Origin: Dromaius novaehollandiae | Taxonomy: Eukaryota > Chordata > Aves > Casuariiformes > Dromaiidae | Assembly (NCBI RefSeq): GCF_036370855.1 | Contig: NC_088105.1 | Coordinates: 9,119,619-9,183,618 of the forward strand | Reading direction: 5' to 3' | Length of the DNA stretch: 64,000 bases | Shown here: positions 12,501 to 24,500 of the stretch, in pieces | How the letters are laid out: each line of letters starts with the position of its first letter | Numbering within the stretch: the first letter of the stretch is position 1 | Program-made: the position numbers and the translations under genes | Notes under the pieces: model-generated | Databases searched by the model: none | Seen by the model: the letters and a program-made list of their open reading frames with translations, nothing else | What the model was told of the DNA's origin: nothing

Positions 12501-15500
12501 TTTAAGAAAAAATACTGTCTCCTGTAACTGTTGCTAGTGTTTCCTTTTGCTTTTTGTAGGCCTGAAACCTGGCACTGAGTACGAGATTACTGTCATACCT
12601 GTGAAAGATGATACAGAGGGCAAACCATCCTCAGTGAGTGGCAGGACTGGTATGTGGATAGCTTCTGTTATGACAATGATGTTACTACAGGGCTCAGAGA
12701 CAGGTAGCGTGAAAGGTACACAGTTGGCTTTCTTCTCATGCGTGCTGCAGTCAGGCCTGCAGTATGCTCATGTAAGTGTAGTATTAAACTACACCAAACC
12801 TTTTGCCTTAGTTTTAAACCTACAGTAACTTTGCCTTTATAACTCAACTAACAGCTCTAGGCAGACATGGGAATAAGGACAGCTAGCTGGCCACTGTGGG
12901 TAGTAACCTACACAGAGTTTTGTCCCAACCTGCTGTGCTATCTGATACACCAGCCCCCCAAAAGATGAGACTTTGCTTGTGCTGTGTGTTGCACAGTGAC
13001 ACAGCCCTGGCCTTTTGTGTTAGCTTGAGACTTTCTGCCTCTCACACCTGAAATGACTGAAGGGGCTTCAGCTACTTGCTGGCCCTTAGAGGTCAGATGG
13101 AGAAGCTTTGGACTGCTTTTCTGTAACAGAGCCTGAGTCAAACTTAGTCTCCTCCAGCATGAGGAGAGAGCAAAAGCATCTTTAAGCTCAATTCTGCTCT
13201 GACTGTGCACTCAGTACAGTTCACATGGCCTGGAGGATGCTACTGTTATTTGACTAATATTTTTCCTAAGACTGGCAGCCTAGCCAAACCCTGTTGGTTC
13301 ACTTATGTTTGAAGTTCTCTAAAAATGTGGCAGAGTATTTTTGAGCTATTATATTGCAGAAGTGACCTTGAAGAATTTTGAGCTCTCATTCTATCTGTGA
13401 GATTCTGGAAACTCTGAAAATCAACTCTTATGCAAAGGTGGGATTGCAGCATCCAAAATGAAAGATCCCAAATCAGGCCTGATTTTCCTGAGGTTGTCTT
13501 TCTAATTATTCCATTAAAAGAAAATTGATTAAAACCAACAAAACCTACAACCTCCGCCCTGTCATTTTAAGGCTGCTCTTTCCTGTGTAGATTCTGATTA
13601 TCTGGAATACCCTTGGCTCCTGTTTTCAGTCTGTTCTTTGAAAACATGGGGGCTGGAAAACTTCTTGAAGAGAAGAAAAAATCCACAATGAGTAATCCTG
13701 CTCAGATTCTTAGAAAAGCCCTGGAACTGAGGAGCTGTGACTGAGACAAATACCAGCCACTGTGAGAGCTAGCACTAAATTCTGATTCATCATCTAAAAC
13801 AGCAGTAGCCTGGGGGAGTCTGAGGGACAGGACTGCAGGGTAGACAGAGGATGAGGAGCAACAAATGGCTGACATTGGAGACAGAGAGAGGCCTGTACCT
13901 GGCTGCTGTGAGGAGGGCAGGCACAAGTGTTTTTCATGTCATTACCCTTCGGAGGTGGGGCTGGTAGCCTGCAAGATCTTCCTGCAGAAAATAATGGAAA
14001 GTTTCACCTAAATGGTAGAACAGTCCTGCTTTCCTCCTGCTTTGACCATGCTGATTTCTCATGGATGCCTTTCTTTCTCTAGTGGCTGTAGAGAAGACCT
14101 AGGTGAGCCTCTGCTTTAGCTGGCTAAAGCAGCAAGGCAAAGTGAAGCAAATGTGCACACGCCGTGATGGGTTTGTAGCAGTTAAATTCAGCTGGAGTTT
14201 CCTAATCCTGCACTTTGAAATGTTCTCTTAGGAATTGATAGCCCAACCAATCTGGTGACTGTCCAAGTGACAGAGGATACAGCCACTCTCTCCTGGGATA
14301 AAGTTCAGGCTCCCATAGACAGGTACATGGTGAGATACACCTCAGTCGATGGGGACATCAAGGAAATAGAGGTGGGGAATGAAAACAACAACTTCACGTT
14401 ACTGAGTCTGAATCCAGGCACGGAATACGTCATCCACATCTGGGCAGAGAGGGGATCCCAGCAGAGCAAGAAGACAAGCACCAGAGCTGTGACAGGTAGG
14501 TTGTAGCAGCAGGAAGGAGTGGGGTTTGGGTTTCAAGTTCCTTTGCCAATTGCACTTGTTTCAGTGAAGCTTCCTCTACTTTACATAGGTTTTAGGCAAA
14601 AAATTCATGCCATTCTTACTAGTGAGGCTGAACAGGTCTTCAGCCTAGGAATGAAACCTTAATTTTGAGTCATGCCTCTGGACAGGCCTTATTGTTAGAC
14701 ACCATTTACTATCAGTGCAGATAACAGTGAAACGGAGCTAAAGCCTCATGGTTGGAACGTGGCTTTAAACATGCCATAAACAACCTCCAAGCTGTTCTTT
14801 GGTGACTGTTGTGACCTTCCCTACCAGTACAGTAGGCTTATCTATGTGCAATTTGATCACTTCTGCAGCAGGAATCACTTAGGGAAGTCTTTTGAACACT
14901 CCACCCAGGTTGTTGACTGACACATTTAAGCATACAAATAGGACTAGACGGGACAGGAGCTGCTCAGGGAATTTCTAGAACTGACTGAAATTCCCACCTC
15001 GAGGGGTCCTGTAAGAATCAGTCTAATGCTTAATGTGAACTTCAGTCAATCACTTCATTTCAAGTCAGTCCGTTTTCTAAAGCCAGTCTGTTTTCTTACT
15101 GATATATATGGCTGGATGGGGAGTTCCTGGACCAGCCAGGGAACTAAAGAGCTAAATGCACTGTGGGTGTGTACAGGCACAGCCCATACCCAGCTGCCAC
15201 AGTTATAACTAACTAAGGAATAAACTTGATTTTCACACTTGTAGCTTGCTTATAACTTAAGTCCCATGGCTGTTGCCACATGCAAGCCCGTTATACTGTT
15301 TGCTAGCTGAGCTGTGGTTATTTGAGTGCATGTGTTCCCAGCCTGCACCACTCTGGTGTGACACAACTAGCTTCAGCATCTTTCATTACAATGTGAAGTA
15401 ATGTGTTTTTAATCTCGCAACAGAGGTGAGATAAGAGCATGCAAGTGGCAAATTGCCAATTCTTACTGTGGCTCAGCTGATGTGTGGTAAATCACAGTGC

Positions 15501-18500
15501 AGCTCAGCTGATGTGTGTAAGTTATACTGTGGCTGTAAGACGGTCATGCATTTGTACCCTGAACTTCAGCACCTGGGGCAGGATCAACAGAATGAAAAAT
15601 GCTGCTCCAGTAATGTGGGAGGCATCTGCAGTTCCTTCATTCCTCAGGCTGCTGAGATGTATTTATCATTTCAGAGAAAAATGATGCTCTCTGTAGAGGT
15701 TGTGGGCTGTTGGGCTGTCCTTGAAAGGCCACATTTGTGCAGGCTACTTTGTGGTAGTGAGTTAACACTTAAAATCTAGCATCATGTTTCTGTTTGTGAA
15801 AAGGGCAGGGGAAGGATTGTGGTCACTGGAAAAGATTGAAAAGGGCTTTTTTCTGGTGGAGAATTTGAACATAGTCCTCATTAGTGGTGTCACCTGGTTC
15901 TTTACCTTCAAACTTTCTCTTAAGAAATTGATAACCTAGTACCAACCTACTGTCCAGCTGGCTTACAGAAGACAGTCACCATCTCCTGAGATAGGCTCTG
16001 GGCTCTGATAGACAGGTACTTGGTGAGATGCATTTCAGCTGATGGGAACAAAAAGGAGATGGAGGTGGGGAAGGACAAGAGCATCTGAGAGGACTGAAGC
16101 CAGGCAAGAAGAATGCCATCTATCTCTGGACAGAGACGGGAGCTCAGCAGAGCAAGAAAGCAGATGCTAAAGCTGTGACAGGTAGGAGGGAGAGGAGTTT
16201 TAGGTTAAAATAGACTTTTGCCTTAATATGAACTAGCCTTGTTCTGGGACAGCTGCATTTCAGACAGGTTTTTAGTGATTCAGTTTTTGAGTTAATGCAA
16301 TGAGCAGAACAGAACATTTTCCTCAGAAAATGATAGAAGTGATATCTTTCTTTTCCAGGGCATTCCTGTCTGCCCCTTTGGAACTGGCTGTGCTTTTGTT
16401 GCTCTCCAACAAGGAGCCCTGCTGTTGCAGCTTTAAGGAGTAGAGTTAGACCCCAGCTGAAATGTGTCAGAATTGGACACCTCTAGCTTTTTAATTCAGG
16501 CCCATCCTTGATAGGAAATAGGAATTGAGAAAGCAAAGACTGGCCCTGCCCAGGCTCAGCTACGTCAGCACTAACAGTACGAGAGTATTTACCAGTGAGT
16601 AAAGAACGGTAGGCCTTGCAAGCAGTAGCCTCATTATCATCTCCACCTCACACCATATCCAGGGGTACAGAATGATTTGGGGCTACAAATAGTGATGTCT
16701 AAGGAAACTTGCTTAAGCATCAGTCATTTGCACTGCATGATCAAAACATGGTTTGTAGCTAAAAATAAAACTTCCATTTGATATACCAGTTTAAGCTAGA
16801 GAAAACAAGCAAGCTTTTGGACACGCGAGCCCCTTTCAGGTCTCTGGGCACAGAAACATGTTCCAAAGCTTTTCTCTTTTTCCATAGATATTCAATGATG
16901 TAATAAAACATACTACCTCTGCCTAGAAAACTTTCATTTTCTATGTGTTTAGACCATTGTGATTGCCACAGTACTACACTAAAACATCTAATAGTTATAA
17001 CTTTCACTTACAGCGATTGACAGCCCAACTAAGCTGTTAACTGACCAAGTGACAGAGGATGCAATTATTGTTTCCTGGAACAAAGTCCAGGCTCCAGTTG
17101 ACAGATACAGAGTGAATTACTCCTCAGCTGATGGGGATACAGAGGAGATAGAGGTGGAGAAAGACAGGAATGTCACTACCTTGGCAGGACTGAAGCCAGG
17201 CATGGAATATATCATTTACATCTGGGCAGAAAAAGGAGAGCAACAGAGCAAGAAGGCCAGCACCGAGGCTATGACAGGTAAGGGGGCAGCAGCTTTAATT
17301 GAGGGCACAGGTTACAACACAACTTTGCCCTGACATTGAATGAGTCTGTCCCAGGAGTTTCACAGCAGAGGGAGAGATTCAGGCTTAACAGGTACAATCT
17401 TCAGGTTAGTGCATCTTGCTGTGAAACCCATTCAATATCATCACAAAGAGATTCTGATTACTATAAATAGGCTCTGTTGTGATTACTAATATGCATTGGT
17501 GGTCTTCACCTGTGAGAAGGATGCCTTTCTAGCAGTGTGGCTTGGGTATAGTCATGCTTTTAATTCAGTCAGTTAATTAGCTTATCCTTCACGCAGAGGT
17601 GAAGCTTGGTTCCTTTTTGCAGATGAAGAAATTGAAGCTCGTGGAGCTCAACAGAATAGAGGATGTCTTTTCTTGTGGCAGGATGATTAATCCTGGTTCC
17701 TCAGTTGTTCTTTCCAGGAACGTTCCTCCACCTGTGTAGCCAGCCCTGCTTAAGGAGCTGTAGTGATTTGTCCAATATGAGGGTTGCTAGTTTAGAATAA
17801 CGTAAAGCTGAATGTCTGAGTTCTTTGAAAGCAGTCATGAGAATTTACAAGACAATCCAGATTCTGACTCATGTTCTGGGTCAGGGACTTGCGGAAGGAA
17901 GGCAGATAACAGTGTGCCTGGGTCATCCTCATCTCTTAACAGGAGGGCTCTGCATATTCTCTCACTTCCCAGCAGATGACATATATGTGAGCCTCAGAGG
18001 CTTGTGACCATGAGAAAAACAAAGTGGTAACATCTCGCTTTATAAGGGCCCTCTTCTTTCCGAATCAGGACCACCTGTGCTGTTCCCTAAGAAAGCTGCT
18101 GTAGGGATTAAAGACAGACCTCAGTCAAATCACTGGAGACCTTGACACCTTCCAGCTTTGTGGGTCAAATCAATGTGTGATCAGAAATAGGGGTCAAGGG
18201 TAGGGCCCTTGAGGGGAAGGAGCCTCATGGTATCACAGTGCAGCCTCACTGTGACAGCTTGTATTCTTCACTTCTAACTGTTCCTGCAGAAATCGACAGC
18301 CCAGCTCACCTGGTCACTAACCAAGTAACAGAAGACACAGCCACCATTTCCTGGGACAGGGTCCAGGCTGTCATAGATAGGTACCTGGTGAACTACACCT
18401 CTGCTGATGGTGACACAGAGGAGATAGAAGTGGGGAGGGACAAGACTGCTGCTACCCTGACAGGACTGAAACCTGGCACCGAATATGTCATCTATGTCTG

Positions 18501-21500
18501 GGCAGAGAAGGGAGCCCGGCAGAGCAAGAGGACCAGCACTGAGGCGGTGACAGGTATTCTAGGGGAATCTTTGTGATCCTACCTGATGAGTAAATATGTT
18601 GTGAGAGGAATTCAGAAGGGGAAAACTCACAGGGCCTTTGAGGGGAAGGAGTAAGTGCAGCCTCACTGTGGCAGCTTGTGTTCTTTACTTCTAACTGTTG
18701 CTGCAGAAATTGGCAGCCCAGCTCACCCAGTGCTGGGGCAGAGGCCTAACCACCCCTGTCCAGGCTCAGCCACGCCAGCACTGACAGTACAACTGTGTTT
18801 ACGAATGGGTAAAGAATGGTAGGTCTTGCAAGCAGTAGCCCCATTATTATCTCCACCTCACACCATATCCAGGAGTACAGAATGATTTGGGGCCGCAAAT
18901 AGTGGTGTCCAAGGAAACTTGCTTAAGCATCAGTTGTTTGCACTGCATGATCAAAACATGGTTTCTAGCTAGAGATAAAGCTTCCATTCAATATACCACT
19001 TTGAGCTAGAGAAAACAAGCAAGCTTTTGGACACATGAGCCCCTTTCAGGTCTCTGGGCACAGAAACATATTCCAAAGCTTGTCTCTCTTTCCATAGATA
19101 TTCAATGGTGTAATAAAACATACTACCTCTGCCTACAAAACTTTTATTGTCTCTTAGTTACCCACACTCTCTTCCCTAGAAATGGATAGCCCGAAGAATC
19201 TGATGACTGACCAAGTGACAGAGGATACAGCCACCATTTCCTGGGATAGCATCCAAGCTCCCATAGACAGGTATATGGTGAGCTACACTTCTGCTGATGG
19301 GGACACCGCAGAGATAGAAGTGGGGAAGGGCGAGAGCATCACCACACTAACGGGACTGAAGCCAGGCATGAAGTACGTCATCTACCTCTGGGCAGAGCTG
19401 GGAAGCAATGAGAGCAAGAGGGCGAGGACTGACACGCTGACAGGTAATTGTGGGCAGGAGGGAGGAGAAGCAGGATAAGGGGTCCCTACTCCTTTGTTAT
19501 ATTAGATTTCATGATCTCTCTTTGCGTCACTGGGTAATGAAGATCCACAGTGGTAAATCCATTCTGGAGATAAGTGCATGATTATAGACTACTAGAAGAG
19601 GCAGATGTGATAGTACAAGAGTGATGACAGCTTGTGGTATCCAGCTTATTTCGCTAGTCCCTAATCAAAAGCATGCAGGGCTGCTTGTGTTGCTATCAGT
19701 CACAACAACAGAGATTTAACAACCACAGTTAAACCGTGCTGGAATTTGAGATGATTAAAAATAATGGCCTGCCCTTTCACTTGGAATGGTCCTAGAAGAC
19801 TGCAGACTTAAATCTGTTCTGTTCAGTCAGCTGTAAGGATTATGGGTATGCTGGGAACATTTCATGGTCAGTCTATAACCATTGGCTTTGCTAATGTACT
19901 TTTTTTTTTTTTTTTTTTTTTTTTAGTTTCTGAGTCAAACTGATGTGAGGTAGAATAGTTTAAGTCTGGATTTAGGGCAAGATGCCAAAACAGTTCCCAG
20001 TGCTTACAGAGATCGAGGGCAGCAGAGGAGGACAAACAAAATTCTCATGGGGTCAGAGATCTGAACCTGTCTGGAATTAGAAACGCACAGAATTTCAGTA
20101 AATTGAAATGTTCTCTTTTGAATTGGTGTGAAAATGCAGAAATTTCACATGAAATGAAACTGTTGGGAGAGGGGGGATTAGTTGGGATATTTTAAAAAAT
20201 ATCTACGAAAAAAACCTAATTTTTCTTGGTGGTGTTACTTCCCAAATATGACACAGCTGGTAAAATGATCTAATTTCTGACAAAAATACATTTTTTTAGT
20301 GAAGGTAGTGGCTACTTATTCCCTAATGTTAAGACAGGCAGTGGCAGTCTCCTGCACCCGTGGAAAATGCTGGCTCTCCTTTGAGAGCAGTGCCGTGACA
20401 TCCTAGGTACTGTCTCTGCTAAGGCTGCCCTCCCCATCACTTGTCTCTTACGGATGGATTTGGTACCTTTTAGCTCCCTCTTCTGTCCAACGGGAGATAC
20501 ATCCGTAATGAGCTGCTCCAGGAAGACTTCTGGGTGGGTTATTTAAAACAATTGTTCAGTGGTCTCCCAAATAAAGCACGAGTTGGAGTGAATGGTGGTC
20601 TTCAGCTATAATGAATAGGTGGTGTTTTAAACAGCATGCTGTGTGAACTTTGGTGTTCCCATCTCTGCTGCTTCCTGTGTACTGGATGATTTGGTTTCTT
20701 CTCTATCTTTGTGTTTGTTTTAAGCAGTAATCCTGCACACAAGAAGCGCCGTGCTTCTTGGGAGAAGCCACACTGCTCCACTCTTCTTGCTATGTCTTCC
20801 TCTGTGGCCCTTTAACAGCTGTAATATTTCGTTGTTGCTTTATAATCGTTGTTGTGATTATCCTTATAACGCTCTTCAGAGTCCGGGAAGTGTTGTTGTC
20901 TTGTTTATGTGGAGGAAGGACTGAATCAGTGGAGGAGTTAAATGATATGCCCCTCGTCACCCAGGGAAGTCCGTGGCAGAGCAGGGAATTGAGCTGAATT
21001 ATTCAGTTATAGTTTGCCATAAATTCAGGTGTACTTCAGGGCTGGAGCACTCTTCCCAAAAGGTCAGTGCTGCTCACCAACTACTTTCTCTCTAAAAGTT
21101 GGAAAGCTAGAGCAGGTGAGACTAACCTATTCCTTAGAATGTTTTCCTTAAGATGTTCCCAAAATGCTAGAATATAGTAAGCACAGGATGAAAATTAGGA
21201 GGAGGTTGCTTCCATTGCTGTTACTTCAAAGTGAGCGTTAGAAAATGCTTTTATCATGAGGAAAGCACAAGAGCCCTCTTGTGGGTACATCATAAAATGG
21301 ATGCTTTTTGACAATTGATGTGAACTGGCATTGCTTAAAAATCATTCTGCGCCTCTCCTCATGGTGAGCTTGGGCAGTCTGATTGCACAGGAAAAGTCTG
21401 GCTAAGCCTTTGCTGTCAGTGTAGGAGGTGATGTCCCGGATACAGCACAGACCAAACTATAAAGCTGTGGGTTTCTTTGTATCACTGCATTTATTAAAGA

Positions 21501-24500
21501 AGGCTGAAGCATGACAACAATAAAATGCTTCCAAAGCCTGTGCGGTTGTTCTCCACCTGCACTAGAGATCCAAGGGGGTGGGGACTTGGGGGCGAAAGGC
21601 AGTGCATGCTAGGTCTGTGCTCCAGGATTGGGTCCTGTAGCCCAAAGCTGATCCATCTGTGAATGCTCCTCAAAGATGAGCCTGATGGAGGCTTGAGGCA
21701 GATGTGTCGGAAGCCCCCAGGCTCTGGGAGTGCCTATACATCTGAGCAAACCGCAGGGCACAAAACATCCCAAACCAGATCTATAACAGTCCTTGCCACG
21801 TTTGTTCTAGGCTCGTGCTGCTGCTTGTTAGATGTGGAAGTCACTGAATACCAATTAACAGGATCAGACGTTGAAAGCTCAGCCCAAGCCCTGCACTGGA
21901 TTTGCTGTCTTTCATTTATACAATGGGACTTGCATTTTCTTTTCTTTTTCAATAGAGATTGATCCTCCCAAGAACCTCCGTGTATCAGATGTGACTCAGT
22001 CTGCTGGTGTAGTTACTTGGACTCCTCCAGCAGCACAGATTGATGGCTATATTTTGACCTACCAGGGGCTAGGTGGCAGCAACAAGGTACAGTGAGTTCC
22101 TTAGCCCCGCAAACCCCATTGCAATCGTCCCTATGGCCATGGGCTCTGCCAGTTGGGTCCTGTGGGTACATGGACCGTGGGAGAAGAATCCTGAGGAAGA
22201 ATCTATGCCATCCATGGCTGGGGGAGGCAGAGCTGAGGGAAAGAAATGTGCTCGTGTCATGAGCAGAAGCTGTGGAGGGGCTTTTTGTCAGTGGAATGCC
22301 TCTTCCCAGCCCATCTTCATGGTACAGAGAACAGATTTGCTTCTCAGTTTGCTTTTCTAATGTGTTCCTACACGGAAGAGCAGCACTTGCCAGGGATACA
22401 GGATACAGTGTCCAAACAGTGTTCCCTGAGACCCTGCCCCAAATCTTTCTTCTGAGGAGATGGACTCCTCAAGGATATAGAGCCAAAGCGTGCCTGTCTG
22501 AACTGTACAAGAAAAGCCCATAAATGCATACCATGAATGAAGGCACTGTGGTCCAGAAAAGCTAAATGCTTTTCAGAGTCGGGCTGATCTTTGGTCCGTT
22601 TTGTTTGGCAGGAAGTGCAGCTGGGACCTAGCGACCAAAGGTTTGTGCTGGAAGGACTGGAGCAAGGAGTGAGGTATACTATCTCTGTGGTGGCCTATAA
22701 GGGAGATCGCCGGAGCAGAAAGGCAGGCAACACCTTCTCAACAGGTAGGGTTTTGGCCTTCGGTGTTGTGCTCTTCCCTGTGCTTTGCAGCTGTTGCGCT
22801 TTATAGATAAAGGACAGTGGTGGAGTTCCTGTTTTACAGACACCCAGGGAAACTACGTGATCGTAAGGCAGTTACCTAGTGAGCCGATGACATGTCTTCT
22901 GGCTGGGTATCCGTTCTTAGCCTCACCATCTGGAGGCTTGGAAGCACAAAGGGATAGTGTGAGCGGAGACTGCCCGTACTGGTCAGTGCTGTTGGCAAAC
23001 CTTGCAAACCAAGCGCAGGACGCAGCCTCCTGGTGAGCTGCCAGCGGGCAGGAGAGATGACAGGCTATGGATCTCTTTGCACCATCCTAGTAATGGTAGG
23101 GCACAGTTGTGTAAACAATGGCGTGGCGTTGGGGAGCTGCCCAGATTATTTTCAGAGATCAGGAAATGTACACCAGAATGAGAGCAAACAAAAATCTCAT
23201 GCTGGCTTGATGTGGGCACCTCTCTTAGTGGGCCAGCCCTCTTGTCATGGATAAGTTGTGGGATGTGGAGGAAAAAACCCCTCTGTTTACTGGCACTCGC
23301 ACCTTCCCAAACAAAGGCTTCTGTTCCTGCTTTCACTGTTTTTCACAGGATTGCACCTGATGCAGTCTCTGGTGACCTCATCTGTGAGCCAGGTCTGAAG
23401 CAGCAGGGAAGGTTGCTGACTGCAATCTTGTGATGTGTCTGCACAGTGCTGAGTGCACAGCGGGGCTGCTGCTATTTCTTTACTCCTGTTCTGGTACCAT
23501 CATCCTTAGAAGACTCCTAAGGGTGTGAAGTGCCTCCTACAGCTTTACGGCCTGCTTTGCTGACTTGAAGTTTTGCCCTCTCTGTTCCTGCAGTTAGCTT
23601 CCTCTACCCATATCCAGCAGACTGCAGCCAGACGCAGCAGAATGGAAATGCCTCCAGCGGCATGTACACCATTTACCTGAATGGAGATGGCAGCAGACCG
23701 ATGCAGGTGTACTGTGACATGACCACTGATGGAGGCGGATGGATAGTGAGTGATCCTGTGCTTCTCTCTGTGTTTTTTCACAAAAGTAATTTGGTGAACC
23801 TGGTTCTGGTGTTAAATGACACTTTGTTTGCTTTATTGCTCCACTGTGTTTCAGTTCTTGTCCCGGTGGAGTAAAATATTTTAGGTGGAGGGGAGGTGGA
23901 TGCTGATAAACTCCTTCAGACTGTCCGTGGGAGTGCTGGGGGGGACTGAACGGGTCAAAGGCTTGACAGTAAGATGCTGGACTTTTCATTGCTTGGTCCT
24001 GCTTGTGACTCAGGTTATATTATTGCTGATTCAGGGCAATGAGTGAGTTATGACAGCTTAACATATTACCTCTTGCCAGTTGGGCCATGGGAATTGTCTA
24101 TGGGGCTGTACTCAGCCCCACTGCAAGACAAGGCAGTACAACTTAGCTTAACTGTCTTTCATAATGGGTTAACTAAGCTGCATTATCTTGTCTTGACTAC
24201 AGGATAAGGTTGTATGCATGGATAGTTCTGGCAGTTCAGCTGATGCTTGGTAATGTTTTAAATGACAGTATTGTGAGCGTGCCTCTGGGCTCTGACAACA
24301 CAGTAGTTGTTGAATGGCTCGAGAGAGTCTAAAGGTGGAAATGGAAGGAAATTCAAGGTGGTTTGAGGGGACCGACAATCTTGAGTTCTGTCCCTAATGA
24401 GTTACTGGCCCTATAACAGGGTATGAGGGTGAAGGAATGAATCTGAGACTGTCTGAGAGCAGTCTCCCTAAGTGACCAAATAAAAATACTTATTTCTTTT

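Noticed and set aside
18707-18729. Possible small extra FNIII exon after the orphan acceptor
   Set aside because: Only about 22 nt match an FNIII exon, after which the sequence is intron copy with no donor at the right place.
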